Source of the DNA: Myxococcales bacterium
GTDB taxonomy: Bacteria > Myxococcota_A > Bradymonadia > UBA4248
Direction of reading: 5' to 3'
Assembly (NCBI GenBank): GCA_004554395.1
Contig: SFMP01000167.1
Location: 1 to 16,838 of the forward strand
Length of the DNA: 16,838 bases
In this document: positions 6,504 through 12,811 of the stretch, one piece after another
Layout: each line of letters starts with the position of its first letter
Numbering within the stretch: the first letter of the stretch is position 1
Position numbers and translations under genes: made by a program
Notes under the pieces: model-generated
The model's input: only the letters and a program-made list of their open reading frames with translations
Told to the model about the DNA's origin: nothing
The model's database searches: none

Positions 6504-7013
6504 TTGAAACGCGTCGTCATCAATGCGCTTTTGGCGTTTATTCTCATGCTCATTCAAACGAGTGTAGCGTCATCGTTTGGGCTACTGTCGGTCTGCCAGT
6601 TCGGAATATTGGCTTCGGTCGTCAGTTCCGCGCTTGCGTTCCCGACGATGTCGACCTCGATTTCGATGTTATTGCTCGGCTTGGCGTTCGATTTATGGGT
6701 CTCGGGGCCGCCGTTTCTCTATGCCTTTTTGTTTGTCATTGCACACCTCGTCGCGAGCGCGATTATCGGAAAAATACGCACCGAACGCCCCGTCTTCGTC
6801 ATCCTCTATGCGACGATGGCATCGGCTTTTTTCGACCTCTTGCAATGCGTAGCCTATAGCTTGTTCTATCGAGAGGGCTATTATTGGGACATGTTTCCCA
6901 GAGTCGTCTTCGTCGATGCAATATGGGCAGCCGTTTGGGCTGCGCCCTATATGTGGGGCGTTTTGGCGCTCGATCGCATCATCGTCAAACGGCGAGCTGG
7001 TCGCCTTTCGTAG
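6504..7013 (+). CDS. mreD: Rod-shape-determining protein MreD
   Basis: Polytopic inner-membrane partner of MreC in the elongation complex. The 169-residue protein is almost wholly hydrophobic, with about five or six membrane segments (for example residues 6-26, 29-43, 50-66, 70-88, 95-115 and 135-155). It contains the LLLGLAFDLWVSGPPFLYAFLFVIAHL region characteristic of MreD, including the acidic residue in a membrane helix and GPPFLYAF. MreD is poorly conserved, so the call rests on this pattern, the size and the place right after mreC. TTG start with GGGAGG 6 nt upstream. It is followed after 3 bp by the transglutaminase-like gene rather than mrdA. Confidence 0.88.
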   Translation: MKRVVINALLAFILMLIQTSVASSFGLLSVCQFGILASVVSSALAFPTMSTSISMLLLGLAFDLWVSGPPFLYAFLFVIAHLVASAIIGKIRTERPVFVILYATMASAFFDLLQCVAYSLFYREGYYWDMFPRVVFVDAIWAAVWAAPYMWGVLALDRIIVKRRAGRLS

Positions 7014-7016
7014 GGC

Positions 7017-9254
7017 ATGCACGGGGATATGTGGCTCTTCTACGGACTCATCGGGCTGTGTATCGTGGCATGCGGCTTGGCCGGCGTTTGCCACTGGTCG
7101 ACGTGCCTCGTCGTGGGCTTTGCCGTCGCCCTGGGCGCTGCCGGGCGACGTTATATCGTCGAACAATCCCGTCGAATCGATAACAATCGATATCGTTCCG
7201 CCCCCACCCTTTCCAACGGCACTCCCCCCCTTTCCAACGGCGACCCCACCCTTTCCAACGGCGATCAAAACGGCTCGAAACAAATTCCCGCTTCGTTTCG
7301 GCGCATGGGCGCCGTCGCCGCCGTGTCGACGTTTGCATCGCTTTGTGCCATCGATGCCTTGCGCCATATCGGATTCCAAGCGGCCGTTTTATCGTCGTTT
7401 CTCAACCTCGTTTGGGCATTGTTGGTCTATCGGAGCTTTTGCAACGATACGCTCTCGGACCGATTGCAAGCGGCTGTATTGTCGATATTGCCCTTGGCAT
7501 GCTTAGCTTTTTCGATGCCGACGCTCGAATATGCGGCTTTCCTCGTCGTCTATATCGCCGTTCTCTTCGCCTTCTTTGCGTTTCAGGCGCTCACGCGCCC
7601 CAATAGCGGCGTGGCTGGTGATATCGTTGCTAGCCAAAGTCAGTCCACCACCACCCTATCGAAATCGCCGATTCGTCGGCGCGTGCAACGTGGGGGCGCG
7701 GTCGTCGCCGCCGTTGCCGCCGTTTGCCTCGTGAGCAGTCTTTTGTTCCTCATCATGCCGCGTTATCGGGCTGGCGAAGCCTCGCCAGGCACGGGCATGG
7801 CTCGCCAGGCCACGGCGGCTTTCCCCGATGTATCGCTCGACAAAACCGGAAAAATCGACCTCGACCCAAGTCTCGTCTTTCGTGCCAATGTGCCAGAAAT
7901 CCCCGATACGCGTTACTGGATCATCGATACCCACAATTCATTCGACGGCACGACGTGGCACAATACGTTTTCGTACCAAGCGCGCGAAACGCCCGAACGC
8001 GTCTCCGCTCCCGTCTATCGCCTCGAATTTGTTCGCGATTGGTACGATTGGCGGCTCCCCGTTTTGCGCCATACGACTGGTGTTCGCCGCCTCGAAGACG
8101 ACGACTCGCGCGCCCGATTCTACGTCGATCCCTACGACGATTATCGACGAAGGGGATGGCCGCCTGCCATATCGGGCTTTGAATTCAGCTATGACACCGT
8201 TCGACGCGACCCGACGTTCGACGCCTTCCAATCGCGCGATATTTGGCCCAACCGACATCCCAACAGCTCGTCTTATCGAAAACTCCATCGCACGGCGCTC
8301 AGAATTACCGATGGGGCAAATACCAATCGCGAAAAAGCACAACGCATCGTCGATTATCTCCAAAAAAACTACGCCTATAGTCTCGATCGCCCCGTCCGTT
8401 CGGGGTTCGTCGTCGAAGACTTTCTATTCGAACAAAAATTCGGTCACTGCGAAATCTTTTCGACGGCAATGGCCGTTCTCCTCGCGACGCTCGACATTGG
8501 CGTGCGCAACGTCAGCGGATTCGCCTCGTCCGAATATCGCAACGGCTACCACCTCGTCCGCGCCGCCCATGCCCATAGCTGGGTCGAAGTCCAACTCGAC
8601 GATGGCTCCTGGCAAGTCTTCGATCCAACGCCCGCTGGCCCGGCACAAATCAAACCGAGCTGGCGCGTCAGGCTCAACGATTGGTTCGATTCCTATCGAA
8701 GCGATAAATTCTACCGCTGGGTCGACGCCCACTGGGCTCTATCGATCATCGCCTTATTGGCCGCCATCGCCGCTTTCTTCGTCGTGCGCCGTGCCATCGA
8801 AGCCCTGCAATTGCGCCTTCAACCCCCGCCTATCGTCATGCAAATCGCTTGGAATCGCTTTATCGACGCAATCCCTGCCACCCCGGCAATCGCCTCCAAA
8901 AACACCGCACCCAAGCCCCAGGCGCAAAAATCGACGGGGAGCGCACCACCGGCAATCGCCTCCAAAACTACCACACCAGAGCCCCGATCGCAAAAATCGA
9001 CGGAGTACAGCACCAAGCGTCGCGAAAAAATCCCCACCGACGCAATAGATCCCCCTATCAATGCGTTTGAATGGTGGTATGAATGCTACCAATCAGACGA
9101 TTCGGCAATTGGTCGCTTTGTTCGCGCCAATATCGCGACGCGATTCATGCCAAACGACCGACAACTCACGGGTTTTGCACGATTCCGATTCAATAGTGCG
9201 ACACTTCAATCCATGCGCAACGCGCAAAGAGAATGGCTACGGAGGAAACGATGA
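7017..9254 (+). CDS. TgpA-like membrane transglutaminase-fold protein (DUF3488 / Transglut_core)
   Basis: A 745-residue inner-membrane protein. The N-terminal part has hydrophobic segments at about 6-23, 28-42, 100-140, 155-195 and 226-248, as in DUF3488. A periplasmic domain follows, with a transglutaminase/papain-like core whose catalytic triad is all present: Cys478 (GHCEIFSTAMAVLL), His520 (AHSWVEVQLDDG) and Asp536 (VFDPTP). A final membrane helix (about 577-598) and a cytoplasmic DUF4129-like tail complete the TgpA layout. TgpA of Pseudomonas is essential, but its substrate is not settled; protease, cross-linking or cell-wall roles are possible. The usual MoxR ATPase and DUF58 partners are not in this window. 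Two in-frame tandem repeats are present (7-residue unit near 64-84; 22-residue unit near 623-666). ATG at 7017 is 3 bp after mreD; ATG at 7029 with GGGG upstream is an alternative. Confidence 0.9.
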   Translation: MHGDMWLFYGLIGLCIVACGLAGVCHWSTCLVVGFAVALGAAGRRYIVEQSRRIDNNRYRSAPTLSNGTPPLSNGDPTLSNGDQNGSKQIPASFRRMGAVAAVSTFASLCAIDALRHIGFQAAVLSSFLNLVWALLVYRSFCNDTLSDRLQAAVLSILPLACLAFSMPTLEYAAFLVVYIAVLFAFFAFQALTRPNSGVAGDIVASQSQSTTTLSKSPIRRRVQRGGAVVAAVAAVCLVSSLLFLIMPRYRAGEASPGTGMARQATAAFPDVSLDKTGKIDLDPSLVFRANVPEIPDTRYWIIDTHNSFDGTTWHNTFSYQARETPERVSAPVYRLEFVRDWYDWRLPVLRHTTGVRRLEDDDSRARFYVDPYDDYRRRGWPPAISGFEFSYDTVRRDPTFDAFQSRDIWPNRHPNSSSYRKLHRTALRITDGANTNREKAQRIVDYLQKNYAYSLDRPVRSGFVVEDFLFEQKFGHCEIFSTAMAVLLATLDIGVRNVSGFASSEYRNGYHLVRAAHAHSWVEVQLDDGSWQVFDPTPAGPAQIKPSWRVRLNDWFDSYRSDKFYRWVDAHWALSIIALLAAIAAFFVVRRAIEALQLRLQPPPIVMQIAWNRFIDAIPATPAIASKNTAPKPQAQKSTGSAPPAIASKTTTPEPRSQKSTEYSTKRREKIPTDAIDPPINAFEWWYECYQSDDSAIGRFVRANIATRFMPNDRQLTGFARFRFNSATLQSMRNAQREWLRRKR
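7207..7262 (+). repeat. In-frame 21-bp tandem repeat inside the transglutaminase gene
   Basis: CCCTTTCCAACGGC recurs at 7207, 7228 and 7249, exactly 21 bp apart, encoding TLSNGTP-PLSNGDP-TLSNGDQ. It lies in the loop between early membrane segments, where length changes should be tolerated. Confidence 0.85.
8883..9014 (+). repeat. In-frame 66-bp tandem duplication in the cytoplasmic tail of the transglutaminase gene
   Basis: Two copies starting at 8883 and 8949 encode AIASKNTAPKPQAQKSTGSAPP and a diverged second copy (AIASKTTTPEPRSQKST...). The segment is a Lys/Pro/Ser/Thr-rich linker between the last membrane helix and the DUF4129-like end. Confidence 0.8.
9241..9246 (+). promoter_or_regulatory. 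Ribosome-binding site fixing the tsaC start
   Basis: GGAGGA lies 4 nt before the ATG at 9251, which overlaps the preceding stop as ATGA. It argues against the ATG at 9233, which would have no such site. Confidence 0.75.
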
Positions 9255-9898
9255 ATATCGAAGTATTTGTAACGCGAGATTTGCCCATGGAACCGCAAGT
9301 CTTCTTGGCGGCGCAAGCCCTACTCAATGGGCAAGCCGTCATATTCCCCACCGAAACCGTCTACGGCATAGGCGTCGACGCCATCGACGATGCCGCTATC
9401 GATCACCTCATTTCGATAAAACGACGCCCCGACAACAAGCCCTTCCCCGTCATGGTCCGCGATTTGGCCATGGCTGAATCTCTCGTCGATCTCGGCGCCG
9501 CCCGCGAAATCGCCAAAGACTACTGGCCAGGCCCCCTCACGCTCGTTTTGCCCGCCAAAACACAGCTCGCCGATGCCTGCATCCAAAACGGAACCATCGG
9601 CATCCGCTGCCCCAATCACCCCGTCGCACAGGCGATTCTCAACATCGCACAAATCCCACTCGCCGTTCCAAGCTGCAATCCATCGGGCCAACAACCCGCC
9701 ACAAACGCCGTCGAAGTTCGCCGCATGTTCATGGGCGCCGACATCGCCTACCGCATCTTGCAAGCCGACCCCACCGAAGGCACGCCCACCACTGTCCTCA
9801 AAATCGAGCCCACCAAATGGACCGTCCTGCGCCAAGGCCGAATCTCCGCCGAAACGATTCGCTCCTACCTCCCGCAAGGCGTCGATCTCTCCGCATGA
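9251..9898 (+). CDS. tsaC: L-threonylcarbamoyladenylate synthase (TsaC/YrdC family)
   Basis: Makes threonylcarbamoyl-AMP from Thr, bicarbonate and ATP, the first step of the t6A modification at position 37 of ANN-decoding tRNAs. The 215-residue protein has the YrdC-fold motifs: VIFPTETVYGIGVDAID (about 30-46), IKRRPDNKPFPVMV (56-69), WPGPLTLVLPAK, GTIGIRCPNHPVAQ and AVPSCNPSGQQPAT, where most relatives have (S/T)SANxSG. At this length it is the single-domain TsaC type, without the C-terminal Sua5 domain. The start is the ATG overlapping the transglutaminase stop (ATGA) with GGAGGA 4 nt upstream. It overlaps the next gene by ATGA as well. TsaD, TsaB and TsaE are not in this window. Confidence 0.94.
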   Translation: MNIEVFVTRDLPMEPQVFLAAQALLNGQAVIFPTETVYGIGVDAIDDAAIDHLISIKRRPDNKPFPVMVRDLAMAESLVDLGAAREIAKDYWPGPLTLVLPAKTQLADACIQNGTIGIRCPNHPVAQAILNIAQIPLAVPSCNPSGQQPATNAVEVRRMFMGADIAYRILQADPTEGTPTTVLKIEPTKWTVLRQGRISAETIRSYLPQGVDLSA

Positions 9899-10974
9899 AA
9901 TTCGCCATTTCATCGCTGCGAGAGACCTTCACCAACACCATGAAGCTCTCTTTCATCCATTATTTCATCGTTGCGTCAGCCCTTCTGCACCTCTTTCCCC
10001 GTGTATATATGATGATAATCCCCCATATTGCTCGTTTTGCGGCGTTCGTCTTCGTACTCGCCCCCATCGCCTACGCCGCCGGCTGTTCCGAATCGCCCGA
10101 ATCCGCCACGCCACCCGCTCCCATGCCACCCGCGAGCCAAGCTCAAGTCCGCGTCGCCACGTTCAACGTCCATCGCCTCTTCGACACCGTGTGCGACAGC
10201 AAAAATTGCGGTGGCAAAAACTACGAGCCACAGCCATCACAAGAAGAATACGACGCGCAAATCGCCGACATCGCACGCTCGATCAGAACCATCGACGCCG
10301 ACATCGTCCTGCTCCAAGAAATCGAAAAAGAATCGAGCGTCGTCGACCTCCAAAACGCGCTCTCCATCTATCCCGCCTACGCCTTCGGTGAATGCGGCTA
10401 CAGAGCCTCCCTCGACGTCGCCATCCTCACGCGCGGCACCATCGACGCCGTCGAAACTTACCGCTCCGGCTACAGCTACACCGACCCCACCGGCAAGCCT
10501 CGCCCCCTATCGCGCGAGCTCATCCGCGCCGACATCGACCTCAACGGCATCAAAATATCGGCATTCACCACGCACCTCGTCTCGCGCGTCTCCGACCCCA
10601 CCGGCGCACGCCGACGCGCCGAAGCCGCCTACACTCAACAAGTCATCGCCGAATTCGCCGCACAAAACCCTCAGCGATTCATCGTCTTTGGCGGCGACCT
10701 CAACGACACACCCACCGACACCACCGTCATCGACCTCGAAAAAGACGGCATACTCATCCGCGACGCAAAAAACCTCCCACCCGCCACGGTCTACACCTGG
10801 GGCAACAAAGTCGCCTTCGACCACCTCTTCCACAACGCCCCACTTTCACCTCACTGGGCAAAAACCGCACGCATCTGCAACGACAACCCCGCCACCGGCC
10901 TCGGCACCAGCGACCACTGCGCACTCAAATCCACCTACACATTCCCCCTCGACTATTTAGGATTATCGCGATGA
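9895..10974 (+). CDS. Endonuclease/exonuclease/phosphatase (EEP)-family probable lipoprotein
   Basis: DNase I-like fold metal-dependent phosphoesterase; substrates in this family range from DNA to phospholipids and inositol phosphates, and I cannot tell which applies. From the ATG at 9895 the product is 359 residues. Catalytic signature: FNVHRLFD (Asn91), LLQEIEKES (Glu142), TTHLVS, GGDLNDTPTD (Asp268, Asn270) and SDHCAL (Asp340, His341), all present, so it is probably active. A hydrophobic stretch ending APIAYAAGC gives a lipobox with Cys64, so it probably sits in the membrane facing the periplasm. The start is uncertain: 9895 makes a 4-bp ATGA overlap with tsaC, as elsewhere in this operon, but leaves two hydrophobic stretches, whereas ATG at 10009 gives a normal 25-residue lipoprotein signal with no visible ribosome-binding site. 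It overlaps the next gene by ATGA. Confidence 0.85.
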   Translation: MKFAISSLRETFTNTMKLSFIHYFIVASALLHLFPRVYMMIIPHIARFAAFVFVLAPIAYAAGCSESPESATPPAPMPPASQAQVRVATFNVHRLFDTVCDSKNCGGKNYEPQPSQEEYDAQIADIARSIRTIDADIVLLQEIEKESSVVDLQNALSIYPAYAFGECGYRASLDVAILTRGTIDAVETYRSGYSYTDPTGKPRPLSRELIRADIDLNGIKISAFTTHLVSRVSDPTGARRRAEAAYTQQVIAEFAAQNPQRFIVFGGDLNDTPTDTTVIDLEKDGILIRDAKNLPPATVYTWGNKVAFDHLFHNAPLSPHWAKTARICNDNPATGLGTSDHCALKSTYTFPLDYLGLSR

Positions 10975-12755
10975 AAAATATCAAAACTCTAGCCGATATC
11001 ATCGATGCTTCGGCGCAAAAATATCCCAATCGCCAACTCTTCGGATACAAAGTTCGCGACCGATACGAATGGATTACCTACGCCGATTTCCATCAAAAAA
11101 TGGAACGTCTCCGCAAGGGTTTCTCCGATCTCGGCATGAAACGCGGCGACGTCATCGCCATCATTTCGAGCAATAGCGTCCCATTCGCCATGACCGTCTA
11201 CGCCGCTTATGGCCTCGGCGCCGCCGTCGTCCCCATGTACGAAGTCCAAAAAGCCGAAGATTGGGCCTATATCATTCGCGATTGCGGCGCGCGATTCGTC
11301 TTCGTCAGCAATCGGCGCATCGCCGATACAGTCGCCGATTTTGCCATCGAATCGGTCGAACACATCGTTTTCTTAGCCAGCGACCCCAACAACACCGAAT
11401 TCGATTCGGTCGAAAAGATCATCGATCGCTCGCACGAACCCATGAAATCCCTCGACATCAACGACAATACCATCGCCGATATCTTGTATACGAGCGGCAC
11501 GACGGGCATGCCAAAAGGCGTCGAATTGACACATCACAACATCGTCGCCAATGCCATCCATACGTTTGCTGGCTTCGATGCCTCGTGCCGCGACCGTTCG
11601 CTCTCTTTTCTTCCTTGGGCCCATGCTTTTGGCAAAACCGTCGAACTCCACATATTCCCCTATTTCGGCGCTTCGATCGCACTCGCCGAATCCGCACGAA
11701 CGATCGCAAAAAACCTCCAAGAAGCACAACCGACGATACTCGTCGGCGTCCCAAAGATATTCAATAAATTCTACGATACGATCCACATCTCGGCGCTCAA
11801 AAATCGCGTCACGCAAGTCGTCTTCGACATTACCGACGAATTGTCGCTTCGATCGCATACCAAACCGCTCACGAAACTCGAACAAATCGGGCTCAAAATC
11901 CTCTACAAGGCAATTGGCCCAAAGATTCATTCCGCCTTTGGCGGTCGCTTGCGATTCTGCATCAGCGGTGGCGCACCTTTGGCCATCGAAATCGTCCAAT
12001 TCTTCGACAGCTTCGGCATCCCCATCTTCGAGGGCTACGGCATGACCGAGACTTCGCCCATCATCGCCGTCAATAAACACGGAAACGTCAAATTCGGTTC
12101 CGTCGGTAGAGTTTTGGCGTGCAATCGCGTCTCCATCGTCCCCATCGATGCCGATGACGACGCCAAATCGACCGATAGTTCAAATGCAAATCGCGTCGGT
12201 GAAGTCGTCGTCTCGGGCGATTGCGTCATGAAAGCATACCATCATCTCCCCGATCTCACCGCCGAAGTCCTCTCCAATGGCGCATTCAAAACGGGCGATC
12301 TCGGTTATATCGACGAAGATGGCTATCTGTTCCTCACCGGGCGCGTCAAAGAACAATTCAAACTCGAAAACGGAAAATACGTCGTCCCAGGCGCGCTCGA
12401 AGAAAAACTCAAAACGTCGCCCCATATCGAACACGCCGTCATTTTCGGCGCTGGCAAGCCATATAACGTCGTTCTCGTCCGTCCTAGCGACGATTTCGTC
12501 GACCAATTCATTGCACAAAACAAAGGTGCCGTCGATCGATCCAACCTCGAACGCGATGCGTCGTTCAATGCCGCCGTCTTCGAAGAAATCCAAAAGATGG
12601 GCAAAGATTTCCGCGGCTACGAACGCCCTCAAAAAATCGCCATCACCCTCGACGAGTTTTCGATCGACAATGGCTTGCTCACCCCAGCCCTCAAACTCAA
12701 ACGATACGCCATCGAGAAAAAATACAAAGAACGCATCAATGCTTTGTACGATTAG
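10971..12755 (+). CDS. Long-chain acyl-CoA synthetase / AMP-forming ligase (FadD-like)
   Basis: Activates fatty acids with ATP and CoA to acyl-CoA at the cytoplasmic face of the membrane. The 594-residue product has the ANL-superfamily motifs: ILYTSGTTGMPKGVELTH (about 171-188), FLPWAHAFGKT, GGAPLAIEI, GYGMTETSPI (355-364), TGDLGYIDEDGYLFLTGRVK (Asp443) and KEQFKLENGKYVVPGALEE. The last motif with KLENGKYV resembles the long-chain acyl-CoA synthetase branch rather than acetyl-CoA synthetases. The start is ATG at 10971 overlapping the upstream stop (ATGA), with AGGA 8 nt upstream; the frame stays open to 10392 but that part is only the shadow of the upstream gene. It is the last gene of the operon and is followed by a terminator-like hairpin. 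Chain-length preference cannot be read from the sequence. Confidence 0.93.
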   Translation: MKNIKTLADIIDASAQKYPNRQLFGYKVRDRYEWITYADFHQKMERLRKGFSDLGMKRGDVIAIISSNSVPFAMTVYAAYGLGAAVVPMYEVQKAEDWAYIIRDCGARFVFVSNRRIADTVADFAIESVEHIVFLASDPNNTEFDSVEKIIDRSHEPMKSLDINDNTIADILYTSGTTGMPKGVELTHHNIVANAIHTFAGFDASCRDRSLSFLPWAHAFGKTVELHIFPYFGASIALAESARTIAKNLQEAQPTILVGVPKIFNKFYDTIHISALKNRVTQVVFDITDELSLRSHTKPLTKLEQIGLKILYKAIGPKIHSAFGGRLRFCISGGAPLAIEIVQFFDSFGIPIFEGYGMTETSPIIAVNKHGNVKFGSVGRVLACNRVSIVPIDADDDAKSTDSSNANRVGEVVVSGDCVMKAYHHLPDLTAEVLSNGAFKTGDLGYIDEDGYLFLTGRVKEQFKLENGKYVVPGALEEKLKTSPHIEHAVIFGAGKPYNVVLVRPSDDFVDQFIAQNKGAVDRSNLERDASFNAAVFEEIQKMGKDFRGYERPQKIAITLDEFSIDNGLLTPALKLKRYAIEKKYKERINALYD

Positions 12756-12761
12756 GCAATG

Positions 12762-12790
12762 GGCGCGTCTCATATCAAAACGCGCCTTTT
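12762..12790 (+). terminator. Rho-independent-like terminator of the plus-strand operon
   Basis: GGCGCGT (12762-12768) pairs perfectly with ACGCGCC (12780-12786) around an 11-nt loop and is followed by TTTT. It begins 7 bp after the fadD stop. The T-run is short. On the minus strand no T-run follows the stem, so it probably serves the plus strand only. Confidence 0.7.
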
Positions 12791-12811
12791 ACCCCCCCGT
12801 TGGCCTATAGG

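Noticed and set aside
4600..8600. A dif recombination site near the skew switch
   Set aside because: No XerCD-type 28-bp palindrome with the usual AT-rich centre was recognised by eye on either strand.
7828..9048. 406-residue plus-strand frame inside the transglutaminase gene
   Set aside because: Low-complexity Ser/Pro/Thr/Arg composition typical of a shadow frame; the overlapping frame has a complete catalytic domain.
10392..10970. An upstream extension of the acyl-CoA ligase frame (787 residues in all)
   Set aside because: The extra 193 residues are low-complexity Arg/His-rich shadow of the EEP gene; the family starts at the ATG at 10971, which has AGGA upstream and an ATGA overlap.
12762..12790. 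Bidirectional terminator shared with the convergent Cys-rich gene
   Set aside because: Read on the minus strand the stem is followed by CATTGCC, with no T-run.
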